A DNA stretch of 60,799 bases from contig NZ_CAFK01000336.1 in the NCBI RefSeq assembly GCF_000239815.1, forward strand, positions 1 through 60,799, in the 5' to 3' direction. The notes beneath the pieces were generated by a model. It did no database searches. It saw only the letters and a program-made list of their open reading frames with translations, and was not told where the DNA came from. The position numbers and the translations under genes are program-made. Below, piece by piece: positions 45,815-54,336 of the stretch (positions within the stretch are counted from its first letter, which is position 1; each line of letters begins with the position of its first letter). The stretch is from Bradyrhizobium sp. STM 3843 (GTDB lineage Bacteria > Pseudomonadota > Alphaproteobacteria > Rhizobiales > Xanthobacteraceae).

Positions 45815-46882
45815 GTGAGCAGGTATTGGTCAGAGCTGGCGAAGGGGTTGTCGCCTTATGTGCCGGGCGAGCAGCCGCAGATTCCCGGCCTGGTGAAGCT
45901 GAACACCAATGAGAGCCCCTTCGGACCGTCGCCGAAGGCGATCGAGGCGATCCGGGCGGCGGCCAGCGATACGCTGCGTCTCTATCCCGATCCGCAGGCG
46001 ACACGGCTGCGCGAGGCGCTGGCCGATTATCACAAGGTGGCGCCGGATCAGGTCTTCGTCGGCAACGGCTCGGATGAGGTGCTGGCCCACGCCTTCGCCG
46101 CGTTGCTGAAGCAGGGCGAGCCGGTGCGGTTTCCCGATGTGACCTACAGCTTCTATCCGGTTTATTGCAGGCTGCTGGGCATCGACCACACGACCATTCC
46201 GCTCGACACCGACATGTGCGTGTGTGTCGACGACTATCTCGATCGCGCTGGTCCCGTCATCGTTGCCAACCCGAACGCCCCCACGGGAATCGCACTTCCG
46301 CGTACGGAGATTGCGCGGCTCGCCGCGGGGCGCAGCGATGCAGCCGTGGTGATCGACGAGGCCTATGTCGATTTCGGCGCCGAGACCGCGATTCCCCTGA
46401 TCGGCGAGCATCCAAATCTCCTGGTGGTCCAGACCATGTCGAAGTCGCGCGCGCTCGCTGGACTGCGCGTGGGTTACGCGATCGGCGATGCCGGATTGAT
46501 CGCGGCGCTGACGCGGGTGAAGGACAGCTTCAATTCCTACCCGCTCGGGCGGCCCGCCCAGGCCGGCGCGATCGCCTCCATCGTGGACGAAGCGCATTTC
46601 CAGGAGACGCGTGCGGTCATCATGCAGAACCGCGCCAATTTGACCGCCGCGCTGATCCGGCTCGGCTTCGAGGTCCTGCCGTCCAGCGCCAATTTCGTCT
46701 TCGCGCGCCATCCCGAACGGTCAGGCCGGGCGCTGGCGGCGGGCCTGCGCGAGCGCGCAGTGCTCGTCCGCCACTTCACGGCGCCGCGCATTTCCGACTA
46801 CCTCCGCATCACCATCGGCTCGACAACGGAGCTCACGCGCTTGACGGACGCCCTGCGCGAGGTTCTCACGCAGAACAGCTGA
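45815..46882 (+). CDS. hisC: Histidinol-phosphate aminotransferase
   Basis: 355 residues from GTG 45815, which has GAGGGA five bases upstream; GTG 45797 is also in frame. A fold-type I PLP enzyme: VKLNTNESPFGPSP at the N-terminus, NPNAPTGIAL, VVIDEAYVDFG, and the PLP lysine in TMSKSRALAGLRVG. The last motif includes the arginine that binds substrate phosphate, supporting HisC over general aminotransferases. No other his genes are nearby, so it may be a second copy. Confidence 0.9.
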   Translation: MSRYWSELAKGLSPYVPGEQPQIPGLVKLNTNESPFGPSPKAIEAIRAAASDTLRLYPDPQATRLREALADYHKVAPDQVFVGNGSDEVLAHAFAALLKQGEPVRFPDVTYSFYPVYCRLLGIDHTTIPLDTDMCVCVDDYLDRAGPVIVANPNAPTGIALPRTEIARLAAGRSDAAVVIDEAYVDFGAETAIPLIGEHPNLLVVQTMSKSRALAGLRVGYAIGDAGLIAALTRVKDSFNSYPLGRPAQAGAIASIVDEAHFQETRAVIMQNRANLTAALIRLGFEVLPSSANFVFARHPERSGRALAAGLRERAVLVRHFTAPRISDYLRITIGSTTELTRLTDALREVLTQNS

Positions 46883-46974
46883 GATCGGTGCGATCCCGGT
46901 GCATGAGAGAAATTGAGACGCATACGTCTCGGCGCATCGGACGGCCGACCCGCGCAACCTCCGGGAGGATCACA

Positions 46975-47472
46975 TTGCCTGTTGTACGGTTCATGGCAGC
47001 GGCGGACGTCGCGGTGACCGCGCGGCTCTTCCAGGAGATGCAGGCGCATTACCGCGTCGATTGCCCGTCACTGAGCGAGATCACGGCAAGGCTGACGGGC
47101 TTGCCGAACGGCGTCAGCATCCTTGTTGCGGCCAACCCGGATGTGGTTGGGTTCGCGGCCCTCAGCGCGATCTTTCCAGGGCCTGGCCTCAACCCTGGGT
47201 TCTTCCTCAAGGAGCTATTTGTCTCTGCTCATGCGCGCAGATGCGGCGTCGGGACCGCACTGATACGTTACGCCGCGCAGCTCGCAGTGCAACGTGGCTT
47301 CACACGCCTTGACTGGACCGCCGATCGCACCGACGACAAGCTTCTCCGCTTCTACATGGCGCTCGGCGCAGTCGAGCAGCCGGAGAAAGTGTTCCTTCGC
47401 CTAAGTGGGCCGGCGCTCAACGCGGCTGCATCGCATGAGTCGGGCGAGGGAGAAGGCATGGCCCAGATGTGA
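46975..47472 (+). CDS. GNAT family N-acetyltransferase
   Basis: 165 residues from TTG 46975, chosen because GGGAGGA lies six bases upstream and the fold starts there; ATG 46903 would add 24 residues. The acetyl-CoA site is LFVSAHARRCGVGTALIRYAAQLA, the R/QxxGxG motif of the family, followed by DWTADRTDDKLLRFYMALGA. It acetylates an unknown amine. It starts 92 bases after hisC on the same strand. Confidence 0.87.
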   Translation: MPVVRFMAAADVAVTARLFQEMQAHYRVDCPSLSEITARLTGLPNGVSILVAANPDVVGFAALSAIFPGPGLNPGFFLKELFVSAHARRCGVGTALIRYAAQLAVQRGFTRLDWTADRTDDKLLRFYMALGAVEQPEKVFLRLSGPALNAAASHESGEGEGMAQM

Positions 47473-47743
47473 CACGCTCAGCCTCTGGCCGAATGCCTGA
47501 TGTCAGCGGCGCCGACGTCAGGCTCGCCCAGGCGGCCGTTGTCTCGCATGTAATCCACGGTGGGATCTTCACCGGCGAGCGCCGCCGCACGGATGCTCAC
47601 AGAGGCGCACAATCCCGGACACCATCCAGGAGCGCGGGAGCCCGTTTGCTGAACTGTGCTGAAGCTGACGCTTGCGACATTCAGGCCGGTGACACTTCAT
47701 CTCCATGTGGTCAGCGGCCGAACGTCTGGTCAGGGAGAGCTCC

Positions 47744-49321
47744 TTGCGAAAGTTTCGACGGCTTCCGGGATTTCGGTTTGTCTTGCTCGCTGCTTGTTTG
47801 ACGGTCTTAGCGGCTTTTCCCGTGCCTGGAACTGGCATGGCTGCGGCCAACGACATCGTCGTTCCGAGGCCTTCGACGGAGGAAAGTGCGCTGGACGCAT
47901 GTGTCGCCTTCTCGGCAAAAGGTCGCTCCGACGTGGCGCGGGCCGACCTCGGCCCTCGGCTGCGCGATCCCAAAAAACGTATCGAGGCAGAAGACCGGTC
48001 GGGCCAGAACCTCGCCGGCAGGAACTTCAGTGGCAAGATCTTTGTCAGCGCGAAGCTCAAAGCTGCGAGCCTTCGCGGCGCCGATCTCACGGGGGCAATC
48101 ATTTGCAGCAGCGACTTGACAGGCGTCGATCTCACCGGCGCCCATCTCGAGCGCGCCTTCATCGGCGGCGGCACCGAATTGGATGGCGCTAATCTTGGTG
48201 GTGCATCGGCACATGGTTTGACTATTGCAGATGCGTCCGGAGCCATTCGGATCGATGGCGCCGATCTGGGGGACGCGACCATCATGTGCGAACCTGGCGA
48301 TTTCGTTCCCTGCCTCGGCAACCGGATATCGATCGTCAGCATGTTCGGTACGAATCTAAGAGGCGCGACGATCGATCATTTGTGCTGTTCGGCTCTCGGC
48401 CTCCAGACGGCGCGGCTTGGAGGCGTGACGACGCAGTTGAATGGATATCATGACATGAATTTTACCCTCTTGGCTGCCGGCGTGGCTGAATCCGAACGGA
48501 TCACACTGATACCGGACTACGGCTTTTCGGGGCACAAGACTGAGTTCACCGGCGAAGAGGTTCACCAGCTTGCCCCCATTGTGAACCGAATGCAGCTGGC
48601 ATCTGTACACCCCAGCTTCGATTGCTCGCGCTCAAGGACTGATGTGGAAAAGGCCATTTGCGCCGATTCGAAACTCGCAGCGTTGGACCGCGCGCTAGCT
48701 TGGCTATGGGAGAAGGTGGAGCACAATGCGGCGCAGAATGCGGACCAGGGGAAATGGTTCAGCACGCGCGGGGACTGTCCACCACCGGGCGAAGACTCGC
48801 GCGGCTCATTCGTGTCCGCGGCAGATCCTCGGGGTTGCATTGGGCTTGCTTATGTCGAACGCATCAAACAACTCGCGCCAGTATCGACGGCGACAGCGAT
48901 CGGTAGCGCGACATACACCACAGACCGGCCAATGGACATGCCGCGGGACAAGACCGCGGCCCTTGCTCAAAGGTTCATAGCCGCGCGCGGCTTTCGGGTG
49001 GATGAAATCACCGTCAAGACTTTGGGCAATGGTGCAGGTCATATCTCTGGTTATGGCGTTTGGGCCAATGGTCATCTCTGCGGATTTGACGCGTCCGAGC
49101 CTGAGACCAAGCGAGCCGGCTCGCAGTTTAGGATCACGGACGGTTCGGCGACGCCCCGTGACGACGACAGCATCAGCTTCGCCATCACGCCGTGGGTGGT
49201 GGTCCGGGTCGGCGGTGACAAGCAGTTCCAGTGCGGCGCACGTGGCGGCTGGTCCGACGTCTACTTTCGACAGCCCGACAGTTTGGTTTCAACAGCAGAT
49301 GGTCTGACGCCTCCGCAATGA
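47744..49321 (+). CDS. Secreted pentapeptide-repeat protein with LprI-like segment
   Basis: 525 residues from TTG 47744, which has GGGAGAG upstream and a good signal peptide (FRFVLLAACLTVLAAF); ATG 47705 is in frame but lacks a Shine-Dalgarno. Residues 80-220 contain pentapeptide repeats (LRGADLTGAI, LTGVDLTGAHLE). A central LprI/DUF1311-like motif then reads SFDCSRSRTDVEKAICADSKLAALD. A C-terminal domain of about 150 residues has paired cysteines. LprI-like domains inhibit lysozyme in some proteins, so a role in envelope protection is possible. The combination is unusual. Confidence 0.8.
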   Translation: MRKFRRLPGFRFVLLAACLTVLAAFPVPGTGMAAANDIVVPRPSTEESALDACVAFSAKGRSDVARADLGPRLRDPKKRIEAEDRSGQNLAGRNFSGKIFVSAKLKAASLRGADLTGAIICSSDLTGVDLTGAHLERAFIGGGTELDGANLGGASAHGLTIADASGAIRIDGADLGDATIMCEPGDFVPCLGNRISIVSMFGTNLRGATIDHLCCSALGLQTARLGGVTTQLNGYHDMNFTLLAAGVAESERITLIPDYGFSGHKTEFTGEEVHQLAPIVNRMQLASVHPSFDCSRSRTDVEKAICADSKLAALDRALAWLWEKVEHNAAQNADQGKWFSTRGDCPPPGEDSRGSFVSAADPRGCIGLAYVERIKQLAPVSTATAIGSATYTTDRPMDMPRDKTAALAQRFIAARGFRVDEITVKTLGNGAGHISGYGVWANGHLCGFDASEPETKRAGSQFRITDGSATPRDDDSISFAITPWVVVRVGGDKQFQCGARGGWSDVYFRQPDSLVSTADGLTPPQ

Positions 49322-49378
49322 AAAAAGAGGCGCGATCGCTCGGCCGCCGCCATCAGCCGCGCGCATGCGGCTGCTGTC

Positions 49379-50212
49379 TCACACATAATCCACGTTCACG
49401 CGGAATTCGCCGCCGATCACCAGATACTCGCCTTCGCCCTTGAGCGGGTGCGACGACAGCAGACTGTTGAAGAACAGGATCTTGCCGACGGGAATGCGCG
49501 CGGTGAGGAGGGTGTCGCCGAAGCAGCCGGCGCTGTCGCGGTCGGACGAGAACGAGACCAGGTTGTTGAGCCGGACCACCGCCTCGCGCCGCGCCGTCCG
49601 CTCCACGATCCAGTGCTCGTCGAAATCATTGACGCCGCGATACAGCGTCAGATGGCTCGCGCCTGAGAAAGCAAAACGCCGGATCGCCCATTGGCAGAAC
49701 TCGAACAACAGATCGAGCTGCACCCAGATCGCGTTGTTGTGGAAGCGGCTCGACATCTTCTCTTCGACATAGGTGGCCCAGGCGCGGCTCGACACCCGCT
49801 CGATGACCTCCTTGTGGAATGATGGGCCGATGCCGAACCGGCTCTCGACCCAGCCCTTCAGCACGGCGCCCTCGGCGCCGTTGCTATCGAAGCTCCAGCC
49901 CTGGATCAGCCGCAGGAAGGACGAGCGAAAGCGCCGCTTGCCGGCCGACGCCGCCGCGCGCTGTTCGGGATCGAGGCCGAACATCGCCATCATGTAGGAC
50001 GAGAAGGCCTCGCCGGCCTCGGCGAGGTCGTCCGCCTGCTCCAGCATCGTGAACAGGCTGGGGTTCATCTCGACCACGCCCCAGATGTGCAGTGGCACCG
50101 CAGCATCGTTGAAGGCGCAGCTCGAAAGCCACTCCGAGGGGCGCCCCACCAGGTTGGTCGAATGGCCGATGCCGCGCCGCGGCAGCTGTCCTGTGTCGTT
50201 CATGGCGGCCAT
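49379..50212 (-). CDS. draT: NAD(+)-dinitrogen-reductase ADP-D-ribosyltransferase (DraT-like)
   Basis: 277 residues from ATG 50212, close to the 276 of Rhodospirillum rubrum DraT. The family start GHSTNLVGRPSEWLSSCAFN is present. The R-S-E active site is visible as LYRG (R192), LVSFSS (S220) and EGEY (E260, E262), the ExE pattern of arginine-specific ADP-ribosyltransferases. DraT inactivates nitrogenase Fe protein by ADP-ribosylating an arginine when ammonium or dark signals arrive. No nif genes or draG lie in this window, so its target here is inferred only from the family. Confidence 0.88.
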   Translation of the reverse strand: MAAMNDTGQLPRRGIGHSTNLVGRPSEWLSSCAFNDAAVPLHIWGVVEMNPSLFTMLEQADDLAEAGEAFSSYMMAMFGLDPEQRAAASAGKRRFRSSFLRLIQGWSFDSNGAEGAVLKGWVESRFGIGPSFHKEVIERVSSRAWATYVEEKMSSRFHNNAIWVQLDLLFEFCQWAIRRFAFSGASHLTLYRGVNDFDEHWIVERTARREAVVRLNNLVSFSSDRDSAGCFGDTLLTARIPVGKILFFNSLLSSHPLKGEGEYLVIGGEFRVNVDYV

Positions 50213-50516
50213 GATGCGGCCTTGCGCGCCGCCGGGAAAGCCCCGCGTAGCGGCTTCCCGCGCCAAATCGGCGACATCCTGCATCCGCCGCCGACCGCGG
50301 CTGCCTCTGCCGCGCTCCGCGCGAGCATCAATAATTTGGCTCGTGGTCCTTCGACCGCAACATTTGCGAATGTGCCTCTCGGAAAGAGATGCGAATGTTG
50401 CAGGCGGACCATAAGGGGCAACCGCCTCCGTCAACCTACGTAAGGGACGGTCCCGAATGGTTCGCAGGCGCCGTTTTGCTTAAAAGCAGGTTGAGGACAA
50501 CGGCTCCGGTGTTCCT
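50213..50516. other. Divergent region between draT and a small membrane protein gene
   Basis: About 300 bases. The draT frame continues upstream, in arginine-rich sequence without family similarity, so I treat it as non-coding. Promoters for both directions should lie here; none is distinctive. Confidence 0.45.
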
Positions 50517-50717
50517 ATGAACCATTCGATTTACAGCGCCGATCGAGCGACCCACCTGAAGATCGTGGTCATGGCTTTGGTGATGGCGACCGTGATCGCA
50601 GGGGGCAGCCTTTGTTTTCACGCCGTGAACCTTGCAAGCCGTGAGGGTGTTGTCGTCGTCGTGGCGAAGGCGCCGGCGATGGCCAGCGCCGGTATCGACC
50701 GCCGCACGTTGAACTGA
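50517..50717 (+). CDS. Small single-helix membrane protein
   Basis: 66 residues. One hydrophobic helix (IVVMALVMATVIAGGSLCF, about 16-34) is followed by a short Val/Ala-rich tail. The start motif MNHSIYSADRATHLKI is one I associate with small Bradyrhizobium membrane proteins, though without a search this is memory only. The function is unknown. Two further tiny genes follow on the same strand. Confidence 0.62.
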   Translation: MNHSIYSADRATHLKIVVMALVMATVIAGGSLCFHAVNLASREGVVVVVAKAPAMASAGIDRRTLN

Positions 50718-50763
50718 GGGGACCGCAGCCAGATCTCGCATTCTTTGATCGGGGAGTACCGGC

Positions 50764-51024
50764 ATGGATCGTACAACCGAGTTGCAGCACTTGATCGATG
50801 CGGAGAAGCGGGTTGCGCAAGGCGAGCACCACATTGCGCGGCAGGAGCAGATCGTGTCCGAGCTGGACAGCCACGGCCACGACGCCACGGCGGAGCTGGC
50901 AGTGGCGCTGCTGACGACGTTTCGCCGCTGTCAGGTCGAGCATGTGGCCCACCGCGACTTCATTCTCAGGGAATTGCAGCAACATCCGGCGGCGCCGGCA
51001 CCTGACGCATCGCGACGAAGCTGA
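50764..51024 (+). CDS. Small helical protein, function unknown
   Basis: 86 residues with GGGGAG nine bases before the ATG. It is predicted all-helical with regular charge spacing (LIDAEKRVAQGEHHIARQEQ, then VEHVAHRDFILRELQQH). It has several His and no membrane segment. It follows the small membrane protein gene by 46 bases. Confidence 0.62.
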   Translation: MDRTTELQHLIDAEKRVAQGEHHIARQEQIVSELDSHGHDATAELAVALLTTFRRCQVEHVAHRDFILRELQQHPAAPAPDASRRS

Positions 51025-51046
51025 AACAGAAAGTGCGTAGCACACC

Positions 51047-51271
51047 ATGGACCGCAACGTTCTCTTTAAGTGCCCGAGAACGGGGATCAACGTGCAGCAT
51101 TGGCTGTCGGACACAGCACTGAGCGAGAGCGATCAGTCCTATGTTTCGATGCCCTGCCCGGCGTGCGGATCTCTGCATTTCGTCAACAGCCGGACGGGCA
51201 AGCTGCTTGTGCCGAGCGAGCCGGCCGATCGTGGCTCGCCGCGGTCGCGGAGCTCTCAGTGGCTCACCTGA
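51047..51271 (+). CDS. Small zinc-ribbon-like protein
   Basis: 74 residues. It has CPRTG near the N-terminus and CPACGSLHFVNSRTGK in the middle, so up to three cysteines fit a small zinc ribbon. It starts 22 bases after the previous small gene and overlaps the end of the convergent PAS gene by 16 bases. The role is unknown. Confidence 0.6.
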   Translation: MDRNVLFKCPRTGINVQHWLSDTALSESDQSYVSMPCPACGSLHFVNSRTGKLLVPSEPADRGSPRSRSSQWLT

Positions 51272-51861
51272 TCGGTCACGTCCTCCACGTGATGCAGCAG
51301 GAAGACAAGCCGCCCCGCATCGTCATGGATCGGTGTGTTCACCGGCTGCCAGCGCTTTTCGACGAAGGTGCCGGAGAGGTCGCGGACATCGTAGCGCTGC
51401 ACCGCCATCGCATGGGGACGTCCGGTCTGGGCGACCGTTTTCAGTGACGCGTACAGATTGCTGACGCCGTCGGCGAGCGGGTCGTCCGGATTGTCGGGAA
51501 AGACCTCGAACAACGATCTTCCGACGATGGCTTCGCGGCTGGTGAAGGTCGCGGCGGCGTAGGCCGCATTGATGTCGATGATCTGCAGGCGCGGTCCGGG
51601 ATCGAGCAGCATGTAAGGATGCGGCGAGCCGTCGAAGTCCGCCAGGAACTGCTCTCTGATCGACGCTGCGTCCCCAGCTTCCACGGCGTGTTGCGTGAAC
51701 GGCAAAGGACCCGCGCCCTCCTCATCCGCATCGATCAGCGCCAGCTCGCGCTTGGCGGTCGCCAGCAGCCGCTCCAGCGTCCCTTGAAGGGTGGTTTCGC
51801 TGGTTTCGCCCAAAAGTTTCTGAAAATGAGCGATGTTCTGCTCACAGATGAATCGTTTCAT
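51256..51861 (-). CDS. PAS-domain protein without output domain
   Basis: 201 residues from ATG 51861. An N-terminal helical segment (FICEQNIAHFQKLLGET) precedes a single PAS domain (YMLLDPGPRLQIIDINAAYAAA, then GRSLFEVFPDNPDDP and a C-terminal strand FLLHHVEDVTDQV). No kinase, cyclase or HTH follows, so it may relay a signal by protein contact. It converges on the three tiny genes. Confidence 0.85.
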   Translation of the reverse strand: MKRFICEQNIAHFQKLLGETSETTLQGTLERLLATAKRELALIDADEEGAGPLPFTQHAVEAGDAASIREQFLADFDGSPHPYMLLDPGPRLQIIDINAAYAAATFTSREAIVGRSLFEVFPDNPDDPLADGVSNLYASLKTVAQTGRPHAMAVQRYDVRDLSGTFVEKRWQPVNTPIHDDAGRLVFLLHHVEDVTDQVSH

Positions 51862-51946
51862 TATCCTGCAAAGCCGCAACTGTCGCGCTGCAGTTGTAGT
51901 CTAGTCCAGCCGCCGTGGGAAGGCCGCCGCCCTTATGCTGCGTGCC

Positions 51947-52897
51947 TCAGGCGCTCGCGGCGTCAAGCTGCGCCACTTGGTCGCGGCTGAGCTCCAGCCG
52001 CGTTGCTGCGACCAACGTGTCGACATGCTCGGGCTTGGTGGCGCTCGCGATCGGCGCCGTGACCGACGGCTTGGCCATCAGCCAGGCGAGCGCGATTGCC
52101 GCCAGCTCCGCTCCGGTCTCACGTGCGACCTCGTCGAGCGCCGCGAGGATGCGCAGGCCGCGGGCGTTCATGTATTCCGGAATCGCGCGCTGCCCGCGCG
52201 GGCTCTTGCCGAAATCCGCCTCCGAGCGGTATTTGCCGGTCAGAAATCCTGCGGCGAGCGAGAAGAAGGTGATGACGCCGACCTCGTTGGCTTCGCAGAC
52301 GCCTTGCAGTGCGCCTTCGTAAACCGATCGTTTGGCGAGATTGTATTCGGGCTGCAGGCTTTCGTAGCGCGGCAGCCCGGTCTTGTTGGAAATATCGAGC
52401 GCGCTCTGCAGCCGCTCGGCGGAAAAATTCGAGGCGCCGATGACGCGCACCTTGCCGGCCTTGATCAGTTTGTCATAGGCCGCGAGCGTCTCCTCCTGCG
52501 GCGTGGTCGGGTCGTCCCGATGCGACTGATACAGATCGATATGGTCGGTCTGCAGCCGGCGCAGGCTGTCCTCCACCGCGCGGGCGATGTAGTCGGCCTT
52601 CAGCCCGATCTTGCCGTCGCCCATGTCCCACCCGACCTTGGTGGCAAGGATGATGCGGTCGCGATTACCGCGCGCCGTCATCCATTTACCGATGATGGTC
52701 TCGGATTCGCCGCCAGAGTGGCCCGGCGCCCAGCGCGAATAGACGTCGGCCGTGTCGAGAAAATTCAGCCCGGAGTCCAGCACCTTGTCGAGCAGGCGGA
52801 ACGATGCCGCCTCGTCCACCGTCCAGCCGAGCACGTTGCAGCCGAAGCAGAGGATCGGGACGGAGAGGCCGGAACGGCCGAGCTGACGATGCTTCAT
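51947..52897 (-). CDS. Aldo/keto reductase
   Basis: 316 residues from ATG 52897. A TIM-barrel AKR: LGRSGLSVPILCFGCNVLG at the start, catalytic Asp/Tyr in FLDTADVYSRW, catalytic Lys in LATKVGW, and His in LYQSHRDDP. NADPH-binding residues lie near IASATKPEHVDTLVAA. It reduces a carbonyl compound that cannot be named from sequence. The longer frame to 53017 has no family similarity. Confidence 0.92.
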   Translation of the reverse strand: MKHRQLGRSGLSVPILCFGCNVLGWTVDEAASFRLLDKVLDSGLNFLDTADVYSRWAPGHSGGESETIIGKWMTARGNRDRIILATKVGWDMGDGKIGLKADYIARAVEDSLRRLQTDHIDLYQSHRDDPTTPQEETLAAYDKLIKAGKVRVIGASNFSAERLQSALDISNKTGLPRYESLQPEYNLAKRSVYEGALQGVCEANEVGVITFFSLAAGFLTGKYRSEADFGKSPRGQRAIPEYMNARGLRILAALDEVARETGAELAAIALAWLMAKPSVTAPIASATKPEHVDTLVAATRLELSRDQVAQLDAASA

Positions 52898-53062
52898 GGC
52901 GGGGCTCTCGAATTCGTGGGTCTGGTCGGATGGCGGAACCGCGCGCCAGATTGCTCCGGTTTGCCTGACCTGACCAGAGCAGCCATAGCATGGGTGGCAC
53001 ACAGTGCCATGTTTCAACGCAAGTAATTGGCGGGTCCCGTCGGCGTCGCGCCGGGCAGGGAG

Positions 53063-54325
53063 CTATGCGCGCGAGCCGTCAACAAGCGCGTCATAGATGC
53101 CGCGCTGGTACATGGGCAGCGCCCGGCGACCGGCGGCGCCGCGTCCGGTCGCGATCGTTGCCCCCGAGCCCGCGGACACCGGCACCTGGTGCTGGATCAG
53201 GTAGATCATGATCAGGTCATTGACCGGATCGGCCTGCCACCAGGTGCCGAAGATCCCCGGCCAGGTGATCGCGCCCGGCGCGCCGCATGCATAGGGATTG
53301 TCGATCACGTCCTCGGCTATCGAGAGCCCGAGCCCGAAGCCGGACTTCTGCCACAGCGGCATGCCCGCGAACGGGACCTGGCGCTGTGCATCCGTCAGCC
53401 GGTTGGTCCGCATCAGCCTGACCGTCTCCGGCCGCAACAACCGTCCGCCTTCGCAGGCGCCGTCGTCGAGCAGCATCCGCGTGAAACGATGATAGTCGGG
53501 CGCGGACGAGATCAGCCCGCCGCCGCCCGGCGTATAGGCCGGCGGTGCGTCGTACATCACCGGTTCGACCTTGGCGAGCCGGCCCGCCGCCTCGTCATAT
53601 CTGTAGAGGCTCGCGAGGCGGCTGCGCTTGTCGTGCGGCAGCCAGAAGTCCGTATCCGCCATGCCGAGCGGCGCGAAGATCCGTTCCTGCAGGACCTGGC
53701 GAAGCGGCTTGCCGGCGACGCGGCCGATCAGGAAGCCGAGCACGTCGGTCGAATGGCCATAGTGGAAGCGTTCACCGGGCTGATAGGCCAGCGGCAGGGT
53801 GCCGAGCGCGGCCAGCCATTCGTCGGGGGTCGAGCGGTTCATCGCGGGGTCGCCGAGCGCGCGCTCATAGGCCGGCTTGAGCGGGCCTTCCGAAAAGAAG
53901 GCGTAGGCGATCCCCGAGCGATGGGTCAGCAGATCCTCGATGGTGATCGCGCGTTGCGCCGGCACCGTGTCGTCGAGCGGGCGTGCGGCATCGCGCAGCA
54001 CGCTGAGATTGGCGAGCTCCGGTATCCAGCGCGAGATCGGGTCATCGAGCGCGATCCTGCCTTCCTCGAGCAGCATCAAGGCTGCCACCGAGGTGACCGG
54101 CTTCGTCATCGAGGCGATCCGGAATAGCGTGTCGGACCGCATCGGAGCCTTAGTTTCAAGGTCGCACCAGCCGATCGCCTCGGCCTGCACGATCTCGCCG
54201 CCGCGCGAGGTGAGGGTCACGACGCCGGCGAGCTCGCCACGATCGACGAAGGCCTGCAGGGCAGGGCCGAGCGCGGCGAGCTTCGTGGCATCGAAGCCGC
54301 GCGCGCGGATGGCATCCATGGTCAT
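53063..54325 (-). CDS. Serine hydrolase, beta-lactamase/EstB-type
   Basis: 420 residues from ATG 54325. The class C beta-lactamase/esterase fold has the nucleophile motif SMTK in FRIASMTKPVTSVAALML and the second motif Tyr in FHYGHSTDVLG. The third motif region may be PGIFGTWW or the HSGGG-like GGGGLISS. There is no signal peptide, so it is likely a cytoplasmic esterase rather than a beta-lactamase. It starts 11 bases after the ABC binding-protein stop on the same strand, so they may share a transcript. Confidence 0.86.
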   Translation of the reverse strand: MTMDAIRARGFDATKLAALGPALQAFVDRGELAGVVTLTSRGGEIVQAEAIGWCDLETKAPMRSDTLFRIASMTKPVTSVAALMLLEEGRIALDDPISRWIPELANLSVLRDAARPLDDTVPAQRAITIEDLLTHRSGIAYAFFSEGPLKPAYERALGDPAMNRSTPDEWLAALGTLPLAYQPGERFHYGHSTDVLGFLIGRVAGKPLRQVLQERIFAPLGMADTDFWLPHDKRSRLASLYRYDEAAGRLAKVEPVMYDAPPAYTPGGGGLISSAPDYHRFTRMLLDDGACEGGRLLRPETVRLMRTNRLTDAQRQVPFAGMPLWQKSGFGLGLSIAEDVIDNPYACGAPGAITWPGIFGTWWQADPVNDLIMIYLIQHQVPVSAGSGATIATGRGAAGRRALPMYQRGIYDALVDGSRA

Positions 54326-54336
54326 GAGTCCGGCGT

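Noticed and set aside
47531..47580. Possible remnant of the draT 3' end (shared gtctcNcaNNtaatccacg pattern with 49375-49395)
   Set aside because: The match is about 20 bases with several mismatches and does not extend, so chance cannot be excluded.
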